Origin: CAWBJP01 sp963789165
GTDB taxonomy: Bacteria; Actinomycetota; Acidimicrobiia; IMCC26256; BP-133
Length of the DNA: 64,000 nt
Assembly (NCBI GenBank): GCA_963789165.1
Contig: CAWBJP010000009.1
Location: 217,503-281,502, forward strand
Direction: 5' to 3'
The notes below the pieces were generated by a model. It saw only the letters and a program-made list of their open reading frames with translations, ran no database searches and had not been told where the DNA came from. Every line of letters starts with the position of its first letter. The stretch's first letter is position 1. This document shows positions 8,196 to 17,127 of the stretch, in pieces. The position numbers were made by a program, and so were the translations under genes.

Positions 8196-9173
8196 ATGAC
8201 GCTCGAGATGGTCGAGTCCCCGGCGGCGTCGATCGAGATCGACGTCACCGACCGACCTTGGAACCCCACCCAGCTGCACCGGCCCGCCTTCCTGCTCAAC
8301 TGTCCCTTCTCCTACTCCACCGATGTGGCCAACAACGCCTGGATGGCCGACATCGACCCCGGCGAGCGGGCGCCCGTCTTCACCCGGGCCATGAGCCAGT
8401 TCCTCGAGCTGTACTTCGACCTGGCGTCCGACGCGCTGGTCTACCTGCTGCCGACGCCCCGGCAGTGCGGCCTCCAGGACCTGGCCTTCACCGCCAACCT
8501 CGGGATCGTCCTCGACCACCTCCCCGAACGTGACACGGTGGTCCTCTCCAACTTCAGCTCTGAGCCGAGACGGGGAGAGACCGCCGTCGGCGAGCGGTTC
8601 TTCGAGCAACTCGGCTACCGCACCATCGTCTCCCCCGCCCGGTTCGAGGGCGAAGCCGAACTCAAGCACCTCCACGACAACGTCTACGTGGGCGGGCACG
8701 GCCTTCGCTCGGAGGCGGCCACCTACGAGTGGATGGCCCGGACCTTCGACATGAAGGTGCTGCCGCTCGAGCTCACCGACCCCTACCTCTACCACCTGGA
8801 CTGCACCGTGTTCCCCCTCACTCCGGAGCACACGCTGGTCTGCACCGAGATGTACGAGGAGGACGAACTTGCCGCCCTCGAGGAGGAGACCGAGATCATC
8901 GACGTGTCGGTCGACGACTGCTATCAGGGCATCTGCAACTCCGTCCGGCTCGGCAACGTCATCCTCAACGCCTCCAACCTGTGTGAACTGCGCCGCGGCA
9001 CCGAGGACTACAAGCTCGAGGCCGGCAAGAACCACCGGTTGGAGGAGATCGCCGGGGAGCACGCCTTCGAGGTGGGCTACTTCAATCTGAGCGAGTTCAT
9101 GAAGGGCGGGGCGTTGCTGTCGTGCATGGTCATGCACCTCAACCGATACTCGTACGCCTTCAAGCTGTTGTGA
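8196..9173 (+). CDS. DDAH / arginine-deiminase superfamily (guanidine-modifying) enzyme
   Basis: 325 residues from ATG 8196, with AGGAGG at 8184-8189 inside the end of the preceding gene. By eye the landmarks of the amidinotransferase/amidinohydrolase fold are present: 'GLQDLAFTAN' at 92-101 (cf. 'PDMVFTAN'), 'YHLDC' with His200 as the likely catalytic histidine, and 'GGALLSC' with Cys310 as the likely nucleophile. DDAH converts methylarginines to citrulline; relatives act on arginine or transfer amidino groups. The Cys/His pair is present, so activity is expected; the substrate is unknown. Tight spacing with the PSD-like gene suggests one pathway. Confidence 0.82.
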   Translation: MTLEMVESPAASIEIDVTDRPWNPTQLHRPAFLLNCPFSYSTDVANNAWMADIDPGERAPVFTRAMSQFLELYFDLASDALVYLLPTPRQCGLQDLAFTANLGIVLDHLPERDTVVLSNFSSEPRRGETAVGERFFEQLGYRTIVSPARFEGEAELKHLHDNVYVGGHGLRSEAATYEWMARTFDMKVLPLELTDPYLYHLDCTVFPLTPEHTLVCTEMYEEDELAALEEETEIIDVSVDDCYQGICNSVRLGNVILNASNLCELRRGTEDYKLEAGKNHRLEEIAGEHAFEVGYFNLSEFMKGGALLSCMVMHLNRYSYAFKLL

Positions 9174-9189
9174 CCCCGGGCTGAATTCC

Positions 9190-10524
9190 GTGCCCCACCG
9201 CGTGGACGGCGCCTCCCGCCTGGAGACCGGCTGGTGGGCCCTGGCCGTCCCGCTGGTCATCGTCGAGATCGGTGAGGTCATCGTCCACGCCACCGACACC
9301 TTCCTGCTGGCCCGGGTGGGGATGGCGGAGCTCGGAGCCGTCGCCCTGGGCGATACCGTCCTCGAGCTCGCTCTGGTACCCGCCTTCGGCCTGGTGGAAG
9401 CCGTCCAGATCATGGTGGCCCGGCGCGCCGGCCAGGAGCGGGAGGTCGAGCTGTGGCGCACCTTCGTCACCGGGATGGCCCTGGTCGGCGCGGTCTCGGT
9501 GGTGGTGGCGGGGGTCGTCTCGCTGCTGGCGCCCGGCCTCGCCGGCCGGCTGGTCACCGCTCCCGGGGTGGAGTCCCAGCTCGCCGTGTTCCTGCGGGTG
9601 GCCGCGGTGGGCACCATCTTCGAGGCGCTCAGCCTGACCATGGGTGCCCTCTGCGTCGGGCTCGGGCGTCTCCGGGTCCTCATCGGCGCCACCGTCGGTC
9701 TTGTCGTCAGCAACCTCCTCCTCGGCGTGGTGCTGATCTTCGGGCCTTTCGGTCTGCCCGCACTGGGCATGCGGGGCGCCGCTCTCGGGTCGGTCGCCGC
9801 CGAGGTCGTCGCCTTCTGCATCCTCGCCGGCTACATCCTGCGCCACCTCCGCCCCGCCTCCCTCCCGTGGCAGATGGGCGATGGCCGGCTGGCCCGGTCC
9901 CTCGTCCGGCTGGCCGGGCCGGTGTCCATCCAGGAGTCGCTCGACGCCGGTCGCTGGCTGGTGTTCTTCCTCTTGGTCGGCCGCCTGGGCGAGGAGGCCC
10001 TGGCCGCCGCCAGCCTGGTCTTCGCCTGCTACGCCGTGTTCAGCATCCCGGTCGCCGGCTGCGCCGAAGCCGTCTGTACGGTGGTGAGCCGGCTGGTCGG
10101 GCGCCAGGAGACGGGCGGTATCTCCGCCGCCGTCCATCAGCTGAGCCGGCCCGCCTACCTCGTGACCCTGCCGCTCCTCGCCGTCGGTGTGGTCGGCCCC
10201 GCCGCTCTTCTCACGGTCTTCGCCACCGAGGGAGGCGACCCGCAAGGAGCCGCCGCCGCGGTGCGGGTGGTGGCACTCGCCATGGTCGTCATGATTCCCG
10301 GCGAGCTGTGGTTGGCCGCCCTGGCCGGCACCGGCGACACCGATCGGGCTCTTCTGGCCGAGATCGGCCAGAGCGTGGTCATGATCGGCGGTGCCTGGTT
10401 GGCCGTGACGGTCGGCGCCGGCGTCACGGGCGCCTGGGCCGCCGTCGGACTCTCCTGGGTGGTGTCCCTGGGGATGGCCCGGAGTTGGGTGATGCGAGGC
10501 CACTGGACCCAGCGGCTGGCGTGA
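9190..10524 (+). CDS. MATE-family multidrug/metabolite efflux transporter
   Basis: 444 residues with about 12 hydrophobic segments in two related halves. 'TDTFLLARVGMAELGAVALG' near the N-terminus and 'IQESLDAGRWLVFFLLVGRL' at the start of the second half fit the MATE repeat. These carriers export cationic or organic compounds using Na+ or H+ gradients. The GTG at 9190 lies 16 bp after the amidinohydrolase-family gene, in the same direction, so export of that pathway's product is a reasonable inference. It is followed by a 55-bp gap before folP. Confidence 0.88.
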   Translation: MPHRVDGASRLETGWWALAVPLVIVEIGEVIVHATDTFLLARVGMAELGAVALGDTVLELALVPAFGLVEAVQIMVARRAGQEREVELWRTFVTGMALVGAVSVVVAGVVSLLAPGLAGRLVTAPGVESQLAVFLRVAAVGTIFEALSLTMGALCVGLGRLRVLIGATVGLVVSNLLLGVVLIFGPFGLPALGMRGAALGSVAAEVVAFCILAGYILRHLRPASLPWQMGDGRLARSLVRLAGPVSIQESLDAGRWLVFFLLVGRLGEEALAAASLVFACYAVFSIPVAGCAEAVCTVVSRLVGRQETGGISAAVHQLSRPAYLVTLPLLAVGVVGPAALLTVFATEGGDPQGAAAAVRVVALAMVVMIPGELWLAALAGTGDTDRALLAEIGQSVVMIGGAWLAVTVGAGVTGAWAAVGLSWVVSLGMARSWVMRGHWTQRLA

Positions 10525-10579
10525 AGCGGCGCCGGACACGCCCTGTGAGGCCACCAGGGGATCGGTAGGCTGCACGTGA

Positions 10580-11464
10580 ATGCTCGGCCAACACCTCCCG
10601 CGCCCCGGGATCATGGGGATCGTGAATGTCACCCCCGACTCGTTCTCCGACGGGGGGTCTTACCTCGATGCCGGCGCGGCCGTCGCCCATGGACTGGAAC
10701 TGACCGAGGCGGGGGCCGACGTGCTCGACGTGGGCGGGGAGTCGACCCGGCCCGGCGCCGTCCCGGTCGAAGCTGAGGAGGAGATTCGCCGGGTGGTCCC
10801 GGTCGTGCGCCGACTCGCCGCGGAGGGTGGTGCCCCGGTCAGCGTGGACACCATGAAGGCTGAGGTGGCGGCGGCGGCGCTGGAGGCGGGGGCGACCGTG
10901 GTCAACGACGTGTCCGCCGGGCGGGCTGATGCCGCCATGCTGCCCCTGGTGGCCCGGGCCGGCTCCGGCTACGTGGCCATGCACATGCTGGGCACCCCGG
11001 CCACCATGCAGGAGGACCCCCGCTACGGCGACGTCGTGGCCGAGGTGGGCGACTTCCTGGAGCAACGTCTGGACGCGGCTGCCGGGGCGGGCATTCCCGT
11101 CGAGGCACTCATGGCCGACCCCGGTATCGGCTTCGGGAAGACCAGGGCCCACAACCTGGAGCTGCTGCGCCGGCTCCCGGAGCTGGTGGAGCGGCTTGCT
11201 CCCGTCCCGATTCTCGTGGGAACGTCCCGCAAGGCCTTCATCGGCCAGGTGCTGGCTGGGTCCGACGGGCGCACCCTGCCCGCCGGGGAGCGGGAGGAGG
11301 GCACGCTGGCCACGGTGGTATGGGCCTTCGACCACGGGGCGGCGATGGTGCGGGTCCACGACGTCCGCCCCGCGGCCGAGGCCGCCCGCCTCCTCGCCGC
11401 CCTGGCCGCGGCATCACCGTCCGATCCCGACCCAGAGGTGACATGGCGACCCCCCGTCCGCTGA
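10580..11464 (+). CDS. folP: Dihydropteroate synthase
   Basis: Joins p-aminobenzoate to dihydropterin pyrophosphate in folate synthesis; sulfonamide target. 294 residues with the N-terminal pterin-site signature 'GIMGIVNVTPDSFSDGG', then 'VLDVGGESTRPG' and 'VSVDTMKAEVA', 'VVNDVSAG' and 'VGTSRKAFIG'. Start ATG at 10580. A GTG four bases earlier is out of frame. The 3' end overlaps the next gene by 22 nt in another frame. Confidence 0.96.
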   Translation: MLGQHLPRPGIMGIVNVTPDSFSDGGSYLDAGAAVAHGLELTEAGADVLDVGGESTRPGAVPVEAEEEIRRVVPVVRRLAAEGGAPVSVDTMKAEVAAAALEAGATVVNDVSAGRADAAMLPLVARAGSGYVAMHMLGTPATMQEDPRYGDVVAEVGDFLEQRLDAAAGAGIPVEALMADPGIGFGKTRAHNLELLRRLPELVERLAPVPILVGTSRKAFIGQVLAGSDGRTLPAGEREEGTLATVVWAFDHGAAMVRVHDVRPAAEAARLLAALAAASPSDPDPEVTWRPPVR

Positions 11465-11985
11465 AAGGGAAGTGGGCCAAGGGCATTGAGCCCCGCTTCT
11501 TCATGTGGGTCATCAAGGACCGCCTGGCCGCCTGCGAACGTCCCGGGGGCTACGCCCGCAACCACCGCAAGGTGAGGCGGATGGAGGAGATCATCTGGCT
11601 GCAGCAGCACGAGTTCACCCGTGTCGTCTCCCTCCTGGACACGCCCCACAACCTCCACGCCTACGAGGAGATGGGCATGCCCCATACCCAGGTGGCCCTG
11701 GGCCCGGCGGGCGGCGACCTGGCCGCCCTGCTGCCCGAGGTGTACACCACCATCGCCGACCTGCTCGACGACCCCGAGCAGCGGATCCTCATCCACCTGG
11801 AGGAGTTCGGCGACCGTCTGCTGGGGGTGATCGGCGGTTACCTTCTCTACGCCCGGCTGGTGGACACCGGGCCGACGGCCGTCTCCGTGGTGGAGCGCCT
11901 CACCCAGCGCCAGATGGGGCCGCCGGGGCGGGAGATCGTCAGCGTCACCCTGGACGAGAAGCTCAAGCGCCGTCGTCGCAAGTAG
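11443..11985 (+). CDS. Protein-tyrosine-phosphatase-fold protein lacking the catalytic Cys (predicted pseudophosphatase)
   Basis: 180 residues. The middle resembles a compact dual-specificity phosphatase: a 'ITRVVSLLDTP'-like strand, 'MPHTQVALGPAGGDLAAL', and then 'ILIHLEEFGDRLLGVIGGYLLYARL', which lies where active enzymes have 'VHCxxGxxRS' followed by a helix. The Cys of HCx5R is Leu119 here while His118 and Arg125 are kept. On that reading it cannot form the thiophosphate intermediate and may bind a phospho-ligand instead. The ATG at 11443 follows AGAGGTG and overlaps folP. It sits between folP and purA and has a basic C-terminus (KRRRRK). The fold assignment is by pattern only. Confidence 0.55.
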   Translation: MATPRPLKGKWAKGIEPRFFMWVIKDRLAACERPGGYARNHRKVRRMEEIIWLQQHEFTRVVSLLDTPHNLHAYEEMGMPHTQVALGPAGGDLAALLPEVYTTIADLLDDPEQRILIHLEEFGDRLLGVIGGYLLYARLVDTGPTAVSVVERLTQRQMGPPGREIVSVTLDEKLKRRRRK

Positions 11986-12037
11986 GCTCTGATCACGTGA
12001 CGGAAGCGTCGACCATGTCGAGACGGAGGGCTGCGCG

Positions 12038-13324
12038 GTGCCGGGGACGGTAATCGTCGGCACCCAGTGGGGGGACGAGGGCAAGGGTCGTTTCACCGAC
12101 CTGCTCGCCGACCAGATGCAGATGGTGGTCCGCTACCAGGGCGGCCACAACGCCGGTCACACCATCATCGCCGACGGGCACACGCTGGCCCTCCAGCTCG
12201 TGCCCTCCGGGATCCTCTATCCCAACATCACCCCGGTGATCGGGAACGGCGTGGTGGTCGACCCGTCCGTGCTCCTGGCCGAGCTGGACATGCTGGCCGG
12301 GAAGGGGATCGACACCTCCCGCCTGGCCCTGTCCGGCAACGCCCACCTGATCATGCCCTACCACTTCGAGCTCGACCGGGTGACCGAACGCTTCCTGGGC
12401 AAGTCGAAGCTGGGCACCACCAAGCGGGGGATCGGGCCGGCCTACGCCGACAAGGCCAACCGGGTCGGCATCCGGGTCCAGGACCTCCTCGACGAGAAGA
12501 TCTTCGCGGCCAAGCTGGACCTGGCCCTGCGGGAGAAGAACGGGGTCCTGGCCAAGGTCTACAACCGCCTTCCGCTCACCGCGGGCGAGATCTTCACCCG
12601 CTATCTCAGCTACCGGCCCCGGCTCGAGCCGATGATCGCCGACACCGTCCACCTCGTCCACGAGGCCCTGGACGCCGGCCAGCACGTGCTGTTCGAGGGG
12701 GCGCAGGCCACCTTCCTGGACCTCGACCACGGCACCTATCCCTACGTGACGTCGTCGAACCCGGTGGCCGGCGGGGCCTGCACCGGCGCCGGAGTCGGAC
12801 CGCTGGCCATCAACCGGATCATCGGGGTGGTCAAGGCCTACGTCACCCGGGTGGGGAGTGGGCCCTTCCCCACCGAGCTGTTCGACGAGACGGGCGACCT
12901 GCTGGTGGACCGGGGTGGCGAGTACGGCACGAATACGGGCCGGCGGCGCCGGCCCGGCTGGCTGGACGCGGTCATGCTCCGCCATGCGGTCCGCCTCAAC
13001 ACGTGCACGGAGCTGGCCATCACCAAGCTCGACGTCCTCGCCCCCCTGCCCGAACTGCGGATCTGCGTGGCCTACGAGGACGACCAGGGGGAGCGCTACA
13101 CCCACGTCCCCTACCACCAGTCGGTGCTGCACAAGGTGCGCCCGGTCTACGAGACCCTCCCGGGCTGGGGGGTCGAGATCGACGGAGTCAACCGCCTCGA
13201 GGACCTGCCCGCCGCGGCCCGGGCCTACGTGGCCCGAATCGAGGAGCTGGCCGGGGTGCCGGTGAGCTACGTGGGGGTCGGACCGGACCGGGACCAGACG
13301 GTCGTCATGCCCACCGCCGCCTGA
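12038..13324 (+). CDS. purA: Adenylosuccinate synthetase
   Basis: IMP plus aspartate plus GTP gives adenylosuccinate, the first step from IMP to AMP. 428 residues, normal length. P-loop 'GTQWGDEGKG' at 8-17, 'GGHNAGHTI' with the catalytic His, 'GTTKRGIGPAY', and 'YGTNTGRRRRPGWLD' near the IMP site. The GTG at 12038 begins 52 bp after the preceding gene. It opens a block of purine genes joined by overlapping start and stop codons. Confidence 0.97.
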   Translation: MPGTVIVGTQWGDEGKGRFTDLLADQMQMVVRYQGGHNAGHTIIADGHTLALQLVPSGILYPNITPVIGNGVVVDPSVLLAELDMLAGKGIDTSRLALSGNAHLIMPYHFELDRVTERFLGKSKLGTTKRGIGPAYADKANRVGIRVQDLLDEKIFAAKLDLALREKNGVLAKVYNRLPLTAGEIFTRYLSYRPRLEPMIADTVHLVHEALDAGQHVLFEGAQATFLDLDHGTYPYVTSSNPVAGGACTGAGVGPLAINRIIGVVKAYVTRVGSGPFPTELFDETGDLLVDRGGEYGTNTGRRRRPGWLDAVMLRHAVRLNTCTELAITKLDVLAPLPELRICVAYEDDQGERYTHVPYHQSVLHKVRPVYETLPGWGVEIDGVNRLEDLPAAARAYVARIEELAGVPVSYVGVGPDRDQTVVMPTAA

Positions 13325-14643
13325 TGCGGGCCCTGGTCGTCGGCTCCGGCGGACGGGAGCACGCCCTGGCCTGGGGCCTGGTCCGCACCGGTCACGAGGT
13401 GGTGGGCGCGCCCGGGAACCCGGGTCAGGCCGGCCTGGGCCGGTGCGTGGCGGTCGACGCCGCCGATCCGGCGGCGGTGGCCGCACTGGCCGACGAGCTC
13501 GACGCCGACGTGGTCGTGGTCGGACCCGAGGTGCCGCTGGTAGCCGGCGCGGTGGATGCCGTGGAGGCCCGGGGCCGCCTCGCCTTCGGGCCTCGGGCGG
13601 CCGGCGCCCGCCTGGAAGGGTCGAAAGCGTGGATGAAGGAGGTGCTGGCCGCGGCCGGGGTCCCCACCGCCCGCTACGGCGCCTTCACCGACGAAGCCGC
13701 CGCCCACGCCTTCCTCGAGACCATGGGTGGCTTCTACGTGGTCAAGACCGACGGGCTGGCGGCGGGCAAGGGCGTTCTCGTCACCGAGTCGCTGCCCGAG
13801 GCCAGGGAAGCCGTGCGGGCCTACCTCTCGGGGGAGGCCTTCGGCGACGCCGGGCGCACGGTCGTGATCGAGGAGGGCCTCACCGGACCGGAGCTGTCTC
13901 TGCTGGTCCTGTGCGACGGGCGGCCCGACGCCGCTCTGCCGCTGGCCCCCGCTCAGGACTTCAAGCGCATCGGCGAGGGCGACACCGGCCCCAACACGGG
14001 CGGCATGGGGGCCTACTCGCCGGTGCCCGTCGTGGGGCCCGAGGTCGTGGACGAGGTCATGGCCAAAGCGGTCCTGCCCACGCTGCACGACCTGGAGAGC
14101 CGTGGCGTCCCGTACCGGGGCATCCTCTACGCCGGGATCATGCTCACCCCCGAGGGTCCTAAGATCCTGGAGTACAACGTCCGCTTCGGCGACCCCGAGT
14201 GCCAGGTCGTGATCCCCCGGCTGGCCAGCGACCTCGGGGCCCACCTGCGGGAGTCGGCCGAGGGCCGGCTGCAGACGCCGGTGATGTGGCGTGACGAGGC
14301 GTGCGTCACGGTGGTGCTGGCGTCGGAGGGGTATCCGGCCGCGCCGCGGACGGGGGACTCCATCCTCGGCCTCGAAGCGGCGGGCGAGGTGGAGGGTGTG
14401 ACCGTGTTCCATGCGGGGACCAGGCGCAGTGAAGGGGGTGACGTTCTGACCAGCGGGGGGCGGGTCTTGAACGTCACCGCCGTGGGTTCTTCCCTGGCCG
14501 AGGCGCGGGAGCGGGCGTACCGGGGGATCGGTCTGATCTCCTGGCCCGGCATGCAGTTCCGTCGGGACATTGCGGCGAACTGTGCTTCGGCAGGGACCGT
14601 GGAGGTCCCTCCGGGAGCACAGAATGGGCGGGCTGGCCCGTGA
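13324..14643 (+). CDS. purD: Phosphoribosylamine-glycine ligase
   Basis: ATP-grasp enzyme making GAR from phosphoribosylamine and glycine, step 2 of purine synthesis. 439 residues: N-terminal 'VVGSGGREHALAW', ATP-grasp region with 'KTDGLAAGKGV', 'DFKRIGEGDTGPNTGGMG' and 'LEYNVRFGDPECQ'. The ATG at 13324 overlaps the purA stop (TGATG). The codon usage and length are normal; the 3' end overlaps purB by 4 nt. Confidence 0.97.
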   Translation: MRALVVGSGGREHALAWGLVRTGHEVVGAPGNPGQAGLGRCVAVDAADPAAVAALADELDADVVVVGPEVPLVAGAVDAVEARGRLAFGPRAAGARLEGSKAWMKEVLAAAGVPTARYGAFTDEAAAHAFLETMGGFYVVKTDGLAAGKGVLVTESLPEAREAVRAYLSGEAFGDAGRTVVIEEGLTGPELSLLVLCDGRPDAALPLAPAQDFKRIGEGDTGPNTGGMGAYSPVPVVGPEVVDEVMAKAVLPTLHDLESRGVPYRGILYAGIMLTPEGPKILEYNVRFGDPECQVVIPRLASDLGAHLRESAEGRLQTPVMWRDEACVTVVLASEGYPAAPRTGDSILGLEAAGEVEGVTVFHAGTRRSEGGDVLTSGGRVLNVTAVGSSLAEARERAYRGIGLISWPGMQFRRDIAANCASAGTVEVPPGAQNGRAGP

Positions 14644-15980
14644 TCCCCCGGTATTCGATCTCGCCGATGAAGGACCTCTTCACCGACGAGGCGCGCTTCG
14701 CCACCTGGCTGGAGGTGGAGATCCTGGCCGTGGAGGCGTGGGCCGAGCTCGGGGTCGTCCCCGCCGCCGATGCTGCCGCCATCCGGGAACGGGCCGGGTT
14801 CGACGTCGGTGAGATCGAGGCCCGGGAGCGGGTCACCAACCACGACGTGGCCGCCTTTGTCGACGTGGTGGCGGAACGGGTAGGGGAGCCAGCCGGGAAG
14901 TGGGTGCACTACGGCCTCACCTCCTCGGACGTGGTCGACACCGCCCTGTCCCTCACCCTCACCCGGGCCGCCGACCTCCTGGTGGAGGCGGCCTCCCGCC
15001 TGGAATCGGTCATCGCCGGGCGGGCCCGGGAACTGGCCGACGTCCCCATGGTGGGGCGGACCCACGGGATTCACGCCGAACCCACCACCATGGGCGCCAA
15101 GCTGGCCCTGTGGGCGCTCCAGATGCGCCGGGAGATCACCCGGCTGCGCCGGGCCCGGGCGGCGGTGGCGGTGGGCAAGCTCTCCGGGGCGGTGGGGACC
15201 TACTCCAACGTCGATCCCCGGGTCGAGGCCTACGTCTGCCAGCGCCTCGGGCTCCGTCCAGTGCCCGCCACCCAGGTTCTGGCCCGGGACCGCCACGCCG
15301 AGTTCGTCTACGCCTGTGCCTCGGCAGGAGCGGCCGTCGAGGCGTTCACCACCGAGATCCGTCACCTGCAGCGCACCGAGGTCGGTGAGGCCGCCGAACC
15401 CTTCGCCACCGGCGCCCAGAAGGGCTCCTCGGCCATGCCCCACAAGCGCAACCCGGTGCGCTGCGAGCAGCTCAGCGGCCTGGCCCGGGTGTTGCGGGCC
15501 AACGTGGTCCCCGCCCTGGAGAACGTCGCCCTGTGGCACGAGCGGGACATCTCCCACTCATCGGTGGAGCGGATCATCCTTCCCGACTCGGCGCTGCTCG
15601 CCTACTACCTGCTCGTCCGCTTCGCCGACATCGTCGCGGGCCTCGAGGTCTTCCCGGAGCGGATGCTGGAGAACCTGGAACGGTCCTACGGGCTGGTGTT
15701 CTCCCAGCCGGTGCTGCTGGCGCTGGTAGAGGCCGGCCTGACCCGGGACGCCGCCTACCGCATCACCCAGCGGGCTGCCATGGCCGCCTGGGAACAGCGG
15801 CGACCGTTCCAGGAGATCCTGCTGGCCGACGCCGAGGTGACGCAGCGCCTGTCCCCGGAGCGCCTGGCTGCCTGTTTCGACCTGAAGGCCGCCCTGGCCA
15901 ACGCCGGGCGCGTCTTCGACGCACTCGACCATGATCATGATCCCGGGGACACCCTGCGCCCCGAGGAGGAGGACGGATAG
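14640..15980 (+). CDS. purB: Adenylosuccinate lyase
   Basis: Acts twice in purine synthesis: SAICAR to AICAR and adenylosuccinate to AMP. 446 residues. The fumarase/aspartase superfamily signature 'GSSAMPHKRNP' is present, with 'GRTHGIHAEPTTMG' carrying the general-acid His and 'LTSSDVVDTALS'. The GTG at 14640 overlaps the purD TGA. 'RYSISPMKDLFTDEARF' matches the usual N-terminus, supporting this start. The purB stop TAG shares its G with the purC GTG. Confidence 0.97.
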   Translation: MIPRYSISPMKDLFTDEARFATWLEVEILAVEAWAELGVVPAADAAAIRERAGFDVGEIEARERVTNHDVAAFVDVVAERVGEPAGKWVHYGLTSSDVVDTALSLTLTRAADLLVEAASRLESVIAGRARELADVPMVGRTHGIHAEPTTMGAKLALWALQMRREITRLRRARAAVAVGKLSGAVGTYSNVDPRVEAYVCQRLGLRPVPATQVLARDRHAEFVYACASAGAAVEAFTTEIRHLQRTEVGEAAEPFATGAQKGSSAMPHKRNPVRCEQLSGLARVLRANVVPALENVALWHERDISHSSVERIILPDSALLAYYLLVRFADIVAGLEVFPERMLENLERSYGLVFSQPVLLALVEAGLTRDAAYRITQRAAMAAWEQRRPFQEILLADAEVTQRLSPERLAACFDLKAALANAGRVFDALDHDHDPGDTLRPEEEDG

Positions 15981-16867
15981 TGAGTTCGATCGCCCTGCCG
16001 AAGGTTCGCTCAGGCAAGGTTCGCGAGGTCTACGAGGTGTCTGACGACTACCTCCTGATGGTCGCGTCCGATCGCATCTCGGCCTTCGACGTCGTGCTCG
16101 ACCAGCCCATCCCGGACAAGGGCCGGGTGCTGACCGGCCTGTCCACCTACTGGTTCAACGCCACCTCCGACCTGGTGGAGAACCACCTGGTGTCGGCCGA
16201 CCCCACCGACCTGCCCTGCGCCGCCGGCCGGGAGGTGGCGGGCCGGGCCATGCTGGTCCGGGCCGCCCAGCCCGTCCCCATGGAGTGCGTGGTTCGGGGC
16301 TACCTGTTCGGCTCGGCCTGGAAGGAGTACGACAAGTCCGGCACCGTCAACGGCGTGGCGCTGCCCCAGGGCCTGGTGGAGGCCGACCGGCTCGAGGAGC
16401 CGATCTTCACTCCCACCACCAAGGCCGACGAAGGCCATGACGTCGCCCTCACGCCCGACGAGGCCGTCGCCCTGGTGGGCCGGGCCCGCTACGAGGAACT
16501 GCGTGACCTCTCCGTCGCCCTGTACCGGTTCGGATCGCTCAGCGCCGCCCAGCGGGGCATCCTGCTGGCCGACACCAAGTTCGAATTCGGTGAGGTCGAC
16601 GGCCGGCTGGTGTTGATCGACGAGGCCCTCACGCCCGACTCCTCCCGCTTCTGGCCGGCGGACGAGTGGAGCCCGGGCACGGCGCCGCCCTCCTTCGACA
16701 AGCAGTTCGTGCGCCAGTACCTCCTCGACACCGGCTGGGAGGGCACCCCGCCGCCGCCGCCCCTGCCCGACGAGGTCGTGGCCGGAACCCGGTCGCGCTA
16801 CATCGAGGCCTATGAGCGCCTGACCGAGTTGCGCTTCGAAGACTGGTACGGAGGCGACGACGCATGA
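15980..16867 (+). CDS. purC: SAICAR synthetase
   Basis: Phosphoribosylaminoimidazole-succinocarboxamide synthase, adding aspartate to CAIR. 295 residues, the longer form seen in actinobacteria and yeast-like enzymes. Motifs: 'GKVREVYEV' at the N-terminus, 'DRISAFDVVLDQPIPDKG', 'ECVVRGYLFGSAWKEY', and 'LIDEALTPDSSRFWPAD'. GTG start at 15980 with GGAGGA shortly upstream inside purB. Ends in an ATGA overlap with purS. Confidence 0.96.
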   Translation: MSSIALPKVRSGKVREVYEVSDDYLLMVASDRISAFDVVLDQPIPDKGRVLTGLSTYWFNATSDLVENHLVSADPTDLPCAAGREVAGRAMLVRAAQPVPMECVVRGYLFGSAWKEYDKSGTVNGVALPQGLVEADRLEEPIFTPTTKADEGHDVALTPDEAVALVGRARYEELRDLSVALYRFGSLSAAQRGILLADTKFEFGEVDGRLVLIDEALTPDSSRFWPADEWSPGTAPPSFDKQFVRQYLLDTGWEGTPPPPPLPDEVVAGTRSRYIEAYERLTELRFEDWYGGDDA

Positions 16868-17127
16868 CGGAGTACGAGGCCCGGATCGAGGTCGGACACC
16901 GGCCGGGCATCCTCGACCCGCAGGGCGGGGTCATCGAGCGGGCCCTGCCCGCCCTGGGCTACGCCAACGTGTCCCAGGTCCGGGTGGGCAAGAGCATCCG
17001 GCTGCGGGTGGACGCCGACGACGAGGGCGTCGCCCGGGCCCAGGTGGAGGAGATGTGCGCCCGCCTCCTGGCCAATCCCGTCATCGAGGACTTCATCATC
17101 GAGCTCTCTCCGGTGAATCACCGGTGA
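16864..17127 (+). CDS. purS: FGAM synthase, PurS subunit
   Basis: 87 residues, the usual size of PurS, which bridges PurQ and small PurL in the three-part FGAM synthase of Gram-positive bacteria and archaea. 'EARIEVGHRPGILDPQGGVI' and 'ALPALGYANVSQVRVGKSI' are the conserved blocks. Start overlaps the purC stop, and its own stop overlaps the purQ start (GTGA), as expected for subunits of a complex. Confidence 0.95.
   Translation: MTEYEARIEVGHRPGILDPQGGVIERALPALGYANVSQVRVGKSIRLRVDADDEGVARAQVEEMCARLLANPVIEDFIIELSPVNHR

Noticed and set aside
12067..13320. Long frame upstream of and continuous with purD
   Set aside because: It is Arg/Gly/Pro-rich shadow of purA in another frame; purD begins at the ATG at 13324.
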